Positions 53,667 through 63,092 of a DNA stretch of 64,000 bases are shown here, piece by piece. The position numbers and the translations under genes were made by a program. Position 1 is the stretch's first letter. Every line of letters starts with the position of its first letter. The stretch covers positions 1 to 64,000 of the forward strand of contig JAIXYN010000033.1 of NCBI GenBank assembly GCA_027490195.1, given 5' to 3'. The stretch comes from Verrucomicrobiaceae bacterium. Its GTDB lineage: Bacteria; Verrucomicrobiota; Verrucomicrobiia; Verrucomicrobiales; Verrucomicrobiaceae. Below the pieces are notes generated by a model. The model made no database searches. It saw only the letters and a program-made list of their open reading frames with translations, and was not told the DNA's origin.

Positions 53667-54082
53667 GCGTCCTGCTTGACAGTTCAGTGCTCGTCGCAGC
53701 TCTCATGCGTGATGAAGACCGGCACGCAGAGTGCTTGGACATATTATTGCATGGCGATTGTGTCATCTATGCACATGCGCTGATGGAAACTTTTACCACA
53801 CTGACCGGCGGCAGGCTTGGCAGACGAGTTAACGCTGATTTTGCGGCACAACTTCTGAACCTGACCATTAGACCAAGGGTCCATTTCATTGAACTCCATG
53901 CAGATGAACTCTTGGAAGCGCTCCAGCAAGCAAGACAGCACGGCGTGCGTGGTGGAGCTGTGTATGACTACGCTCACCTTGTGGCAGCCAGGAAATATGG
54001 GGCAGCAGTCATCTACACGCTTAACCTCACCGACTTTCAAGCCCTCCGCCGCCAGGGCGATCCTGAGATCCGGCGTCCTTGA
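53663..54082 (+). CDS. vapC: VapC-like PIN-domain toxin
   Basis: 139 residues. PIN ribonuclease: the N-terminal LLDSSVLVAAL with the first acidic residue, the ALMETFTTLTG helix with the conserved Glu, and the C-terminal AVYDYAHLVAARKYG and TLNLTDFQ segments with the remaining acidic residues. VapC toxins cut tRNA or rRNA. Overlaps the antitoxin by four bases, so both are one operon. Position at the end of the cassette-like row fits the stabilising role of such pairs in arrays. Confidence 0.9.
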   Translation: MSVLLDSSVLVAALMRDEDRHAECLDILLHGDCVIYAHALMETFTTLTGGRLGRRVNADFAAQLLNLTIRPRVHFIELHADELLEALQQARQHGVRGGAVYDYAHLVAARKYGAAVIYTLNLTDFQALRRQGDPEIRRP

Positions 54083-54462
54083 TGTCCCACATCCGTTGCC
54101 CTGAGCCAGCGAAACTCAGTGCCCAATGATGTCCTTGTCCTCGCGCTTGAAAAGTTCCCACACTGAGCGCCCGTTCTTGAACAAGACATGGATGGTCTAA
54201 CAGTTCTTTCCATACTCACGTTGTTCCATCTCTTCACGAGGTTTGGCAGCATTTGTTGGCCATACCGCTTGGCAACTTCATTGGCTGTCTTCCCCAAGCT
54301 CAAGAATTGGGACACGTCTTCAAGAACTGTGACCGTCGCAAGGCACACGAAAATTAGAGCAGGACGCCTGCGGGTTTAAAAGACCAAAAAAGGGGAGGGG
54401 CCTTCAGGATGAGCAGCGGCTTCTTGATAAGCATTCCTTTCCAAGGCGTATGTTCATCTCCC
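54083..54462. other. Accessory-region end, gene remnants
   Basis: No intact gene. On the minus strand two coding-like pieces in different frames can be read: one at about 54203-54348 (SLGKTANEVAKRYGQQ, PNLVKRWN) and one ending in a stop at about 54119-54190 (VLFKNGRSVWELFKREDKD). Together they look like a protein broken by a frameshift. Between them the plus strand reads GGTCTAAC at 54194-54201, the inverse-core form of an attC site. The NIPSNAP gene's promoter should lie in 54360-54460. Confidence 0.45.
54119..54348 (-). pseudogene. Frameshifted gene remnant
   Basis: Reading the minus strand, coding-like sequence runs from 54348 to about 54200 in one frame and from about 54190 to a stop near 54119 in another. 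The second piece, with VLFKNGRSVWELFKREDKD before the stop, has the look of a natural C-terminus. No start codon joins them. Family unknown. Confidence 0.35.
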
Positions 54463-55248
54463 ATGAAGCGCCTCACTTTCCTCGCCCTTGCCCTCGGCAG
54501 TCTTTTCGCCCCGCTGATCCACGCCGCCGATGAAGGGCGGGTTTACGAACTGCGCATCTACACCTGCAACGAAGGCAAACTCGACGCACTCCTCGCCCGC
54601 TTTCGCGACCACACCTGCAAGCTCTTTGAAAAGCACGGCATGAAAAACATCGGCTACTGGGTGCCGGTGGATGAAGAGAACGGCTCCAAGACCACGCTCA
54701 TCTACGTCCTCGAACACAAGAGCCGCGAAGCCGCCAAGGAAAGCTTCAAGGCCTTCGGCGCTGATCCCGAATGGCAGGCCGCACGCAAGGCCAGCGAAGA
54801 GGGCGGCAAGATCCTCGCCAAGGCACCCGAGTCGATCTTCATGACCCCCACGGACTATTCTCCGCCTCTGACAATTTCCAAAGGCAGCAAGCCCCGAGTG
54901 TTTGAAATGCGCACTTACACCACACCTGCCGGAAAGCTCGACGCTCTGAACGCCCGCTTCCGCGATCACACCGTGAAGCTCTTCACCAAGCACGGCATGA
55001 CCAACCTCGCCTACTGGACCCCGACGGACGCGGACAAAGGTGCCGGCACCAAGCTCATCTACATCCTCGCCCACGACAGCAACGAAGCCGGGCTCGCCTC
55101 CTTCACTGCATTCCGTGCCGATCCAGTCTGGGTGAAAGCCAAAGCCGCCAGCGAGGAAGCCAACGGTGGTCCTCTGACCATCCAGCCCCAGGCCGAAGGC
55201 GTGAAGAGCATCTACATGAAGGCCACCGACTTCTCACCCATCCAGTAA
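54463..55248 (+). CDS. Exported two-domain NIPSNAP protein
   Basis: 261 residues from ATG 54463. Signal peptide to about residue 22 (ending IHAAD), then two NIPSNAP domains with nearly parallel sequence: VYELRIYTCNEGKLDALLARF and VFEMRTYTTPAGKLDALNARF, each with a following FRDHT segment and KHGM. Family members in this phylum are exported and often lie beside dehydrogenase or esterase genes; the ligand is unknown. The SBBP propeller gene starts 4 bases after its stop. Confidence 0.92.
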   Translation: MKRLTFLALALGSLFAPLIHAADEGRVYELRIYTCNEGKLDALLARFRDHTCKLFEKHGMKNIGYWVPVDEENGSKTTLIYVLEHKSREAAKESFKAFGADPEWQAARKASEEGGKILAKAPESIFMTPTDYSPPLTISKGSKPRVFEMRTYTTPAGKLDALNARFRDHTVKLFTKHGMTNLAYWTPTDADKGAGTKLIYILAHDSNEAGLASFTAFRADPVWVKAKAASEEANGGPLTIQPQAEGVKSIYMKATDFSPIQ

Positions 55249-55252
55249 GCCC

Positions 55253-56590
55253 ATGCGCACGCTCTGCCTTTTCCTCCTCGCCACCTCCCTCCACGCCGCA
55301 ACTCCCACCTTCGAGTGGGTCGCCGCAGGTGGCGGAGCCAAGAGCGACAAAACCCGTGCCGTGACCTTTGACCGCGAAGGCAACGTTTTCCTAGCGGGTG
55401 AAGCGACCGATGACGGCACCTTTGGCGACCAAAAGCGCACCGGACTCGGCGGCATGGATTTCTTCCTCGCCAAAGTCTCCCCGGAAGGAAAGTTCCTCTG
55501 GGTCCGCAGTCTCGGCGGCAGCCAAGTGGACCGCGGCTATGGCGTGGCGACGGATTCAGCAGGCAATGCCTACGTCACCGGCCATTACCAAAGCACCGAT
55601 GCCCAGGCAAACGGCCAGACGCTGCCGAATGCGGGTGATTATGACATCTTCATTGCCAAATACGACACAAGCGGAACGCTGGTTTGGATCAAAACGGCCG
55701 GCGGAAAAGGCTACGATTACGGCCACGGCATCGTGGTCGATTCCAAGGGCGACATCGTTGTCACGGGAGCCATAGCAGGCGAGGCAAAATTCGGCGCTGT
55801 CACTGTGAATGCGGGCAGCACCACACGGCCCATTTTCTGCGCCAAGTATGACTCAGATGGCAAACTGAAGTGGGTGAAGGCAACGGGTGGCAAATTCTCC
55901 GGCAGCGGGCATGGCCTCGGCGTCGATGCCAACGACTCCATCTATATAGGAGGCAGCGGTGGCGGGGCGGGAATGATCGATGGCGTGACCTTGGATGCCA
56001 AATCCCAGGCCGGAGTCGTGCTGAAACTCACATCCTCAGGCGAAGGCGTCTGGGCAGCCACCATGCCGGGTGTGCCCAGCGCAGGCTTCCATGAAATCAC
56101 CGTCGATGCCACGGGGCGCACCTGGTGTGCAGGCATGTTCAAAGGCTTGCTCAATGGCGGCCCAGTTCACACCACTGGCGACAAAGACAATGACGGCGTG
56201 CTCGCGCACTTCAGTCCCGAAGGCAAGCTCGTCTGGAGCCACGTCCTCCAAGGACCAGCCACCGACTACTGCCTCGGCGTCGCCACGGACAACACCGGGC
56301 GTTGCTTCGTGACCGGCGAGTTTTCCGACACCGCCACCTTCGCTGGGCAGAAGCTCAAAACCCAAGGCTCCACCGACATCTTCACTGCTGCTTTTGATAC
56401 CAAAGGCGGCCTCGAGTGGCTCGTCCAAAGCGGCGGAATCAAGGGTGACAATGCCTACTGCATGGCCTGGCACCCCTCTGGCAGGTTAATTATTTCGGGG
56501 TCTTGTGTCGCACCTGCGACATTCGGCGGTCAGACCATGGTGTCCCCCGGCGGGGCCGAGGCTTACGGGGCAGTTCTTCGCCTAAAGTGA
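55253..56590 (+). CDS. Secreted SBBP beta-propeller protein
   Basis: 445 residues: signal peptide to about residue 16 (ATSLHAATP), then seven or so repeats of the SBBP type, each with GNxxxTG or similar and the DxxGNAYVTG pattern (DREGNVFLAGEA, DSAGNAYVTGHY, DSKGDIVVTGAI, DANDSIYIGG, DATGRTWCAG, DNTGRCFVTGEF). It probably folds as a propeller binding a partner or surface polymer. Four bases after the NIPSNAP gene, so co-transcribed; the two may work together outside the cell. Confidence 0.88.
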   Translation: MRTLCLFLLATSLHAATPTFEWVAAGGGAKSDKTRAVTFDREGNVFLAGEATDDGTFGDQKRTGLGGMDFFLAKVSPEGKFLWVRSLGGSQVDRGYGVATDSAGNAYVTGHYQSTDAQANGQTLPNAGDYDIFIAKYDTSGTLVWIKTAGGKGYDYGHGIVVDSKGDIVVTGAIAGEAKFGAVTVNAGSTTRPIFCAKYDSDGKLKWVKATGGKFSGSGHGLGVDANDSIYIGGSGGGAGMIDGVTLDAKSQAGVVLKLTSSGEGVWAATMPGVPSAGFHEITVDATGRTWCAGMFKGLLNGGPVHTTGDKDNDGVLAHFSPEGKLVWSHVLQGPATDYCLGVATDNTGRCFVTGEFSDTATFAGQKLKTQGSTDIFTAAFDTKGGLEWLVQSGGIKGDNAYCMAWHPSGRLIISGSCVAPATFGGQTMVSPGGAEAYGAVLRLK

Positions 56591-56692
56591 CGTAATGGCG
56601 CCAAAATAGCCCTTGGTGGCAGCTAAGGTCCTGTTTTTGAGCCCTTACCGGTTACAAATCCCCGCGTTGACAGGTACGGGGAACTCGACACC

Positions 56693-57256
56693 ATGCGCGC
56701 CCCTCCGACCGGGCCCCCCATCTGGTCGAGCGTGACCCAACAACCAACCGACCGATTGAATCCAACCACCCTCCTGTGCCTCGCTGCTATGTGCGTCTCC
56801 GCTGCTGCGGTAGAAGTTAAAAGCTCAACCACAATCCCAGCTGGCACTCCAGGCCAGGTCATTGCAGGCGTCAAGACAACCGCCTACACTCACGACGAAA
56901 GCGACCACATCGAATACGGTGCCCGTACCGCTGCCGGTACTCTGCTCAAGCATGGTCAGATTCGCAGCGCTGCTGCAGACTGGTCCATCTACCCGGTGGG
57001 CACGGTGTTCCAAATTCAGGGAGACTCCTCGATCTACGTCGTCGATGACTACGGTTCCGCCCTTGTGGGCACAAAGACCATCGATCTCTACAAGCCAACG
57101 TTTGGCATGATGCACAACTGGGGTACGCGCCGCGTGACCATTCGCGTCCTCAAGTGGGGCTCGTTTATCCGCAGCCTCGCCATCTTGAAGCCACGGGCCT
57201 ACAAAGCTTGGCACGTGCGCGAAATGGTCGCCCGTATCGAATCCCGTCCGGCTTAA
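56693..57256 (+). CDS. 3D-domain protein
   Basis: 187 residues. N-terminal signal region about 22-42 (LNPTTLLCLAAMCVSAAAV); a TTG at 56756 would start directly before it and may be the true start. The C-terminal half is a 3D (Asp-Asp-Asp) domain: GVKTTAYTHDESDH, SIYPVGTVFQI, VVDDYGSALVGTKTIDLYKPT, WGTRRVTIRVLKWG. Such domains are the catalytic part of lytic transglycosylases (MltA-like) and RpfB-like cell-wall enzymes. Its stop overlaps that of the next gene by the shared bases TTAA. Confidence 0.85.
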   Translation: MRAPPTGPPIWSSVTQQPTDRLNPTTLLCLAAMCVSAAAVEVKSSTTIPAGTPGQVIAGVKTTAYTHDESDHIEYGARTAAGTLLKHGQIRSAAADWSIYPVGTVFQIQGDSSIYVVDDYGSALVGTKTIDLYKPTFGMMHNWGTRRVTIRVLKWGSFIRSLAILKPRAYKAWHVREMVARIESRPA

Positions 57257-57438
57257 GCCAGCACGCTTTCCGGCACACGGGCGACAATGCGACCCTCGGG
57301 ATCACGCACGACGATTTTGCCGTGGATGATCTCGGGGGGATTACTGATGCCCTTTACGTAGTCTGCGGCCAGATCCTTGCTGCAACCAAGTGACTGGCGG
57401 ATGCGGACGGCGAGTGTTTCAGGGTCAATGTCAATCAT
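57253..57438 (-). CDS. Small conserved-looking protein, 61 aa
   Basis: 61 residues. Highly charged and without signal peptide: an N-terminal helix (DPETLAVRIRQSL), then GCSKDLAADYVKGIS, then a short strand (KIVVRDPEGRIVARVP). Convergent with the 3D-domain gene, sharing TTAA for both stops. No homolog is recognised, but the even codon pattern and independent start and stop favour a real gene. Confidence 0.55.
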   Translation of the reverse strand: MIDIDPETLAVRIRQSLGCSKDLAADYVKGISNPPEIIHGKIVVRDPEGRIVARVPESVLA

Positions 57439-57563
57439 GGTTATTCGACTTTAAGCCACCTTGGCGGCAAAGTCGTGGCAAGAATCATCGTGTCAGCGGA
57501 AAAGAGTGCGCATGTTTTTCGCTCGCCACTGTGGGGCATGCTTTCCTATGATCGGCCGAATTC

Positions 57564-59135
57564 ATGGAAACACCGCTCTCGCCCCTCGACTTCGCCCGCC
57601 GCGCCCGCCGACTTTATGCTGATCGCGAGGCCGTGGTCGATGGGGAACGCCGCTTCACCTACCGCGAGTTCTTTGAGCGCTGTGACCGCTGGTCAGCGGC
57701 GCTGCAGCAGCTAGGGGTAAAGCCTGGAGAGCGCGTGGCCACCATCGCGCCCAACACGCACTCTCATTTGGAGGCATTTTACGCCATCCCACAGATTGGG
57801 GCGGTCATTGTCCCGATCAATTTCCGGCTTACTGCCACTGACTTCGCCTACATTCTCAATCACAGTGGTGCCCGAGTCGTTTGTGTGCATGCCGATTACC
57901 TCGACGCGGTGGATTCCATCCGCGATCAGGTGCCGGGGGTGGAGCATTTCGTTGCACTCACGGGCAGCAAGCCCGGCTGGACCGATTACGAGGCCACGTT
58001 GGCAGCCTCATTGCCCGATTTCACACCTGCCGAGGTCTCCGAGACCGAGATGATCGCGCTTAATTATACCAGCGGCACCACGGCGAACCCGAAAGGCGTC
58101 ATGGTCTCGCACCGCAACACGGCCTTCAACATCATGGGCCACCTCATGCACACCCATCTCACCAGCGCGGACCGCTATTTGTGGGTGCTACCGATGTTTC
58201 ATGCGAATGGCTGGACCTTCGTCTGGACCATCACCGCTGTGGGAGGCCGCCATGTCTGCCTGCCGAAGGCGGACCCGCGGCTCATCTTTGAAGCGATCAC
58301 ACGGGAAGGGGTCACGTTGCTGTGTGCTGCGCCCACCGTGCTCATCGGCATGGCCAATGCGCCGGAGGAACTCCGCCGGAATGCGCCGCGCGGTGTTCGA
58401 GTCATCACCGCAGGTGCGCCGCCCGCTGCGGCTACCATCGAGCGCATGGAAGGCGAGCTCGGCTGGGACATCACGCATGTGTATGGCCTCACTGAAGTTT
58501 CACCCATCGTCACCATCAGTGAATCGCGCCCCGAGCATGCGCAGCTCACGCTGCAGGCTCGTGCCGTCATCAAGGCCCGGCAGGGAGTGGAATACCTCGC
58601 GAATGCCGAGGTCCGCGTGGTCGATGACGATGGTCAGGAGGTCGCCAAGGACGGTGCCGCCATGGGCGAGATCATCATTCGCGGCAATGCCGTGATGAAG
58701 GGTTATTACAACGACCCCGCCGCGACCGCCAAGGCCATTCGCAACGGCTGGTTTTACAGCGGTGATGCCGCAGTGGTGCATCCCGATGGGTACATCGAAA
58801 TCCGCGACCGCTGGAAGGACATCATCATCAGCGGTGGCGAAAACATCTCTTCGGTCGAGGTCGAGGGCGTGCTCCTGCGTCATCCTGCGGTGCAGGAGTC
58901 TGCTGTTGTGGGGCTGCCGCATGAAAAATGGGGTGAAACACCGCAGGCATTCATCGTCCTCAAACCCGGTGCCACCAGCACGCCCGAGGAGCTGCGTCTG
59001 TTTTGTCGCGAGCATTTGGCGCACTTCAAAGTGCCGCATGGTTTTGAGTTTATTGCTGAGCTGCCGAAGACCGCGACGGGGAAAATTCAGAAGTATGTGC
59101 TGCGGGGAGGGCGGGCGAACATCGCTGCGCAGTAG
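57564..59135 (+). CDS. Acyl-CoA synthetase (AMP-binding)
   Basis: 523 residues. Adenylates a carboxylic acid and links it to CoA. Motifs in order: the N-terminal GERRFTYREFFERCDRWSAAL, the phosphate-binding YTSGTTANPKGVMVSHRN at about 170-190, the ATP-binding HVYGLTEVSP near 307-316, YSGDAAV with Asp, then RWKDIIISGGENIS and the C-terminal lysine in PKTATGKIQK. Closest to medium/long-chain acyl or fatty-acyl-CoA ligases of the FadD3/DltA-like kind; substrate unknown. It stands alone. Confidence 0.92.
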   Translation: METPLSPLDFARRARRLYADREAVVDGERRFTYREFFERCDRWSAALQQLGVKPGERVATIAPNTHSHLEAFYAIPQIGAVIVPINFRLTATDFAYILNHSGARVVCVHADYLDAVDSIRDQVPGVEHFVALTGSKPGWTDYEATLAASLPDFTPAEVSETEMIALNYTSGTTANPKGVMVSHRNTAFNIMGHLMHTHLTSADRYLWVLPMFHANGWTFVWTITAVGGRHVCLPKADPRLIFEAITREGVTLLCAAPTVLIGMANAPEELRRNAPRGVRVITAGAPPAAATIERMEGELGWDITHVYGLTEVSPIVTISESRPEHAQLTLQARAVIKARQGVEYLANAEVRVVDDDGQEVAKDGAAMGEIIIRGNAVMKGYYNDPAATAKAIRNGWFYSGDAAVVHPDGYIEIRDRWKDIIISGGENISSVEVEGVLLRHPAVQESAVVGLPHEKWGETPQAFIVLKPGATSTPEELRLFCREHLAHFKVPHGFEFIAELPKTATGKIQKYVLRGGRANIAAQ

Positions 59136-59145
59136 TTGCACGCAT

Positions 59146-59250
59146 GGAGGATAGGCCTCCGGCTTGTGCGCGGATCGAGGCGTCTTGCCTTTGATTCAGA
59201 AACTAAGGCGAGACGCCCCAGGCCGTAGTCAGGCCAGAGGCCCGACCTCC
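59146..59250. repeat. Palindromic intergenic repeat
   Basis: Bounded by GGAGG (59146) and CCTCC (59250). The inner stem GGCGTCTTGCCTT (59179-59191) pairs with AAGGCGAGACGCC (59205-59217), with one mismatch in 13. Fills the gap between two convergent genes and could terminate both transcripts. Its form matches dispersed REP elements. Confidence 0.65.
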
Positions 59251-60039
59251 TCACTGTCCTGCGAGCTTGCCGTCTTCCACATGCACGGTGCCACCGCGTA
59301 CTCCGATCTTCTCGCGCGCCTGCTCCACTGGCACATGGCGTGGGGTGTTGGCCGCAGCTCCTTGCGGGCGTGCCCAGCGGATGCCATTGGCGATGACACG
59401 CTGCACGTCCGGCAGGTGGTAGATGGGATAGACTTCGTGGCCGGGGCTGAAGTAGAAGATGCGGCCGCTGCCGCGTGTCCACGTGGCCCCGCTGCGCATC
59501 ACTTCGCCGCCTTGGAACCAGGAGACGAAGATCAGCTCGTCCGGTGTGGGGATGCCGAAGGGCTCGCCGTACATTTCTGATTGCTCGATCTCGATGCAGT
59601 CGCCGATGCCTGCGGCGATGGGGTGGCCGGGATTGATTTTCCACACGCGTTCGCGCTCGCCCGCTTCGCGCCAGCAAAGGGCGCAGCTAGTGCCCATGAG
59701 TCGCTTGAAGACCTTGGAGAAATGGCCGGAATGCAGAACGATCAGCCCCATTCCGGAGAGCACCCGCTCCTGTATGCGGGTGACGAGTTCATCGCTCACC
59801 TGATCATGCGCCGCATGGCCCCACCACAGCAGGACATCGGTTTGATCCAGCACCAATGGGGGCAGACCCTGATCTGGTTCATCCAGCGTGGCGGTGTGCA
59901 CGTTGAAGTCGCCATGCTTTGACAGCGCCTCCGCCAGCGCCCCGTGAATGCCATTGGGATAAATGGCTGCCACGGTGGGATTTTGCCGTTCATGGACAAA
60001 TTCGTTCCAGATGGTGACGCGGATGAGGGGATTGTGCAT
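59251..60039 (-). CDS. ThuA-domain protein
   Basis: 262 residues, ThuA (trehalose-utilisation-type) fold of the class I glutamine-amidotransferase-like superfamily: [13 protein letters not shown], then [40 protein letters not shown], and [11 protein letters not shown] with His/Glu. No signal peptide. The family is known from trehalose and other sugar-derivative utilisation; in this phylum ThuA proteins commonly lie near sugar-oxidoreductases. Substrate inferred only. Confidence 0.92.
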   Translation of the reverse strand: MHNPLIRVTIWNEFVHERQNPTVAAIYPNGIHGALAEALSKHGDFNVHTATLDEPDQGLPPLVLDQTDVLLWWGHAAHDQVSDELVTRIQERVLSGMGLIVLHSGHFSKVFKRLMGTSCALCWREAGERERVWKINPGHPIAAGIGDCIEIEQSEMYGEPFGIPTPDELIFVSWFQGGEVMRSGATWTRGSGRIFYFSPGHEVYPIYHLPDVQRVIANGIRWARPQGAAANTPRHVPVEQAREKIGVRGGTVHVEDGKLAGQ

Positions 60040-60135
60040 GGATGATAAAAACGCCGATTGAGAGAGATTTAAACTCCCATTTTCAACCGGGCTGGATCAG
60101 ACCCTGCTGGGGTGTATCACTGCTTCAAGGCTGCC

Positions 60136-60654
60136 TCAAAGCTTGATTTTTAGGCCCATCTCATTTTTCATGGTCAGCAGCGCTTCCGCATTTCCCTTCG
60201 CATCATCCACGGGGTGGTGCGTGTGTTTGGTACGGCGCAGGTGCTTGAAATTGGGGGACATGTCTTTGACCATCCCTTTGTAAAGGCTGCCGAGATTGGT
60301 GGAGGAGAAGCCGAACGGGTTCTTGCCGGTGAAGTGGTGGAAGTACCAGTTGATGAACTGCCAGTCGAACCCGTTGTTGTCCGCGATAAACATCGGCCGG
60401 TCCTTCGAAATGGAGGCCAGCCATTCGGCGAAGGAACGCATGACGCCCTCGGGTTCTGGAAAGGCCAGGGTTTGCTCGCGGGTGAACCCGCTGACCGCCA
60501 GTGCCTCCGGAATGAACTTCTCCGAGATCGGCCGCAACTGCCCGTAAAACGTGCGCTCCAGCCCCGCCTCGACCACCACCGCTCCAAAACAGATCATCGA
60601 ATAATCGCCTGGAATCGGACCATCCGATTCAATATCTACCATGATGTAACTCAT
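60136..60654 (-). CDS. DEDDh-type 3'-5' exonuclease
   Basis: 172 residues. RNase T/DnaQ fold: the first motif MVDIESDGP (Asp-x-Glu), second motif in FIADNNGFDWQFINWY, third motif HHPVDDAKGNAEAL with the His five residues before Asp. All four acidic residues and the His are present. Such small exonucleases trim RNA or DNA ends; whether it works with RNA or DNA cannot be told. Alone on its strand. Confidence 0.9.
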   Translation of the reverse strand: MSYIMVDIESDGPIPGDYSMICFGAVVVEAGLERTFYGQLRPISEKFIPEALAVSGFTREQTLAFPEPEGVMRSFAEWLASISKDRPMFIADNNGFDWQFINWYFHHFTGKNPFGFSSTNLGSLYKGMVKDMSPNFKHLRRTKHTHHPVDDAKGNAEALLTMKNEMGLKIKL

Positions 60655-60791
60655 CGTGGGATGATGGAATGGAGAGCGAGTGTTGGCAAATGGTGAAGTG
60701 AGGTGAGGCGGGACAAAGCGCAGGGAGTGAACACGCTTCTCGCGCCCGTGCCGGGGCGCATCCTTTTTGAAAGCGGTGAGGCTGTTACTGT

Positions 60792-60829
60792 CCGGTGGTT
60801 CCCGGTCGCTGCGCTCCCTTCACCACCGG
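60792..60829. repeat. CCGGTGGT/ACCACCGG palindrome
   Basis: Arms CCGGTGGT at 60792-60799 and ACCACCGG at 60822-60829. The following text (CTAATTTCTTGCGAGCCTCCGG) has the look of the widespread verrucomicrobial intergenic repeats. The region 60655-60916 around it holds no gene. Confidence 0.55.
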
Positions 60830-60916
60830 CTAATTTCTTGCGAGCCTCCGGCCCGCGTGATTCAGAAAGTCACCTTGTTTGATGACACCGAGTAAGTATT
60901 TGGGTAAATAAGACCG

Positions 60917-61315
60917 ATGGATGAATGGCGCTTCTACTGCGAAAAAACTGATCCGATTCCGCTGCCCCCCAAATATACTTTTCCGCAGGCATTCAACTAC
61001 CTAAACGAAAAAGGAAATTCGTTTTATATTCTTGAGGCACCAAATGGAGACTATATTCAATGTGGAGGCGGAAGGGAACGATGCACTGTCGAAATCAGGC
61101 GATACGAGGATCAAACTCGGAAGACATACAAACATTCTGTCGTGGGATTAGCCCCAACAGTGTCGGAAACCACTTCAATAGAAATGACTCAAGGCGCAGT
61201 GATTGTGCGGACCTCGGAAGTCTTGAGCCGCTGGCAGGCAATACAACTGTTTGACAGCTTTTTTCACAATAGGGAATTGCCCAGTTGGGCACAACTGAGA
61301 CAGGTCGATTTGTAA
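60917..61315 (+). CDS. Hypothetical protein, 132 aa
   Basis: 132 residues, no signal peptide. Alpha/beta character: KYTFPQAFNYLNEKGNSFYILEA, an acidic strand DYIQCGGGRERCTVEIRRYED, TSIEMTQGAVIVRTSEVLSRWQAIQLF. AT-richer than the neighbouring fumarase gene. It resembles small immunity-type proteins in general character, but I cannot assign a family. Preceded by repeat DNA, followed by a convergent gene. Confidence 0.65.
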   Translation: MDEWRFYCEKTDPIPLPPKYTFPQAFNYLNEKGNSFYILEAPNGDYIQCGGGRERCTVEIRRYEDQTRKTYKHSVVGLAPTVSETTSIEMTQGAVIVRTSEVLSRWQAIQLFDSFFHNRELPSWAQLRQVDL

Positions 61316-61354
61316 GCAGGTTGTTATTGATTCAGTTCGCAGTACTATTTGGCC

Positions 61355-62995
61355 TCAATGCTTCACCGAGCAGCCCGGGCCGACGGTCTGGAAGAAGTCG
61401 TTTCCTTTGTCATCGACGAGGATGAAGGCAGGGAAGTCTTCGACTTCGATCTTCCAGATGGCTTCCATGCCGAGTTCGGCGAACTCGACGACTTCGACTT
61501 TCTTGATGTTTTCCTTGGCGAGGATGGCGGCGGGGCCGCCGATGCTGCCGAGGTAGAAGCCGCCGTGCTTTTTGCAGGCGTCGGTGACCTGCTGTCCACG
61601 GTTGCCTTTGGCGATCATGATCATGCTGCCGCCGTGGCTTTGGAAGAGATCGACGTAGCTGTCCATGCGGCCGGCGGTGGTGGGGCCGAAGCTGCCGCTG
61701 GGCATGCCGGCGGGTGTTTTGGCCGGGCCGGCGTAGTAAACGGGGTGATTCTTGAAGTAGTCGGGCAGGGGCTTGCCGGAATCGATCAGCTCCTTGAGCT
61801 TCGCATGGGCGATGTCGCGCGCGACGATGATGGGGCCGTTGATGAGGAGGCGGGTGGTGGTGGGATACTTGCTGAGCTCGGCACGGATCTCGGCCATCGG
61901 GCGGTTGGTGTCGATGCGCACGGCGTTGGTGTCTTTGCGGTGGCGCAGTTCTTCGGGGATGTAGGGCAGGGGATTGGTTTCAAGCTTCTCGATGAAGATA
62001 CCATCCTTGGTGATCTTGCCTTTGGCCTGACGGTCGGCGGAGCAGGAGACGCCGATGCCGATGGGCAGGGAGGCGCCGTGGCGTGGGAGGCGGATGATGC
62101 GCACATCTAGCGCGAAGTATTTGCCGCCGAACTGCGCGCCGATGCCGCACTCGCGCGCGGCTTGCAGCATCTGGGCTTCGAGTTCGACATCGCGGAAGGC
62201 GCGGCCGTGTTCGTTGCCGGTGGTGGGGAGGTTGTCGTAGTACTTGGTGGAGGCCAGTTTGACGTGCTTCATCGTCGATTCAGCGGAGGTGCCGCCGATG
62301 ACGAAGGTCAGGTGGTAGGGCGGGCAGGCGGCGGTGCCGAGGGAGACCATCTTGTCGCTGAGGAACTTGACGATGCTCTTCGGATTGAGCACGGCGCGGG
62401 TTTCCTGATAGAGGTAGGCTTTGTTGGCCGAGCCACCGCCTTTGGCAATGAAGAGGAATTTGTACGCATCGCCATCGGTGGCGTAGAGATCGAGCTGCGC
62501 GGGGAGATTGGTGCCGGTGTTCTTTTCGTCGAACATGTTCAGCGCGGCGTTCTGGGAGTAGCGCAGGTTGTTCTCGGTGTAGGCGAGATAGACGCCCTTG
62601 GAGAGAGAGGCTTCATCGCCACCGCCGGTCCAGACCTGCTGGCCTTTTTTGCCCATGATGATGGCGGTGCCGGTGTCCTGGCAGAAGGGCAGCAGCCCGG
62701 CGGAGGCCACGTCGGCATTTTTCAGCATGGTCAGCGCGACCATGCGGTCGTTTTCACTCGCCTCGGGATCGTCGAGGATGGCAGCCACCTGCTTGAGGTG
62801 CTTCGGGCGAAGGAAGAAATTGATGTCATGAAAGGCCTGGTTGGCCAGCAGGGTGAGCGCCTCGGGATTCACGACGAGGACTTCCTTCTCGCCAAATTTC
62901 TGCACGGAGACGTGTTCCTTGGTCAGCAGACGGTATTCGGTGTCATCGGTGCCGAGTTCGAGGAGTTCCTGGTAGTGAAAGGGGGGCGTGGGCAT
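61355..62995 (-). CDS. Class I fumarate hydratase
   Basis: Converts fumarate and water to malate in the TCA cycle with a [4Fe-4S] cluster. 546 residues from ATG 62995, close to the 548 of E. coli FumA. Both parts are present: the alpha (N-terminal) domain with [19 protein letters not shown] and [10 protein letters not shown] giving the three cluster cysteines, and the C-terminal beta domain with [22 protein letters not shown] and [14 protein letters not shown]. The frame is open 20 codons further upstream without family sequence. Alone on its strand. Confidence 0.95.
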   Translation of the reverse strand: MPTPPFHYQELLELGTDDTEYRLLTKEHVSVQKFGEKEVLVVNPEALTLLANQAFHDINFFLRPKHLKQVAAILDDPEASENDRMVALTMLKNADVASAGLLPFCQDTGTAIIMGKKGQQVWTGGGDEASLSKGVYLAYTENNLRYSQNAALNMFDEKNTGTNLPAQLDLYATDGDAYKFLFIAKGGGSANKAYLYQETRAVLNPKSIVKFLSDKMVSLGTAACPPYHLTFVIGGTSAESTMKHVKLASTKYYDNLPTTGNEHGRAFRDVELEAQMLQAARECGIGAQFGGKYFALDVRIIRLPRHGASLPIGIGVSCSADRQAKGKITKDGIFIEKLETNPLPYIPEELRHRKDTNAVRIDTNRPMAEIRAELSKYPTTTRLLINGPIIVARDIAHAKLKELIDSGKPLPDYFKNHPVYYAGPAKTPAGMPSGSFGPTTAGRMDSYVDLFQSHGGSMIMIAKGNRGQQVTDACKKHGGFYLGSIGGPAAILAKENIKKVEVVEFAELGMEAIWKIEVEDFPAFILVDDKGNDFFQTVGPGCSVKH

Positions 62996-63092
62996 GGGGA
63001 GGGGAATTTGAAAGGGATACGAGTTCGGGCAACGAGGGAAAGGAGCATTTTGCACGTTGTCAGGCGGTGCTGGCGGGGATAATCATGGTGCC

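Noticed and set aside
50100..54400. Complete integron
   Set aside because: No integrase gene, attI or promoter for one was found in any frame. Only attC-like repeats and cassette-like ORFs are supported.
62162..63082. 306-codon Gly/Val/Glu-rich open frame on the plus strand
   Set aside because: Opposite the class I fumarase, which has all cluster cysteines. The other plus frame at 61349-62110 was rejected for the same reason.
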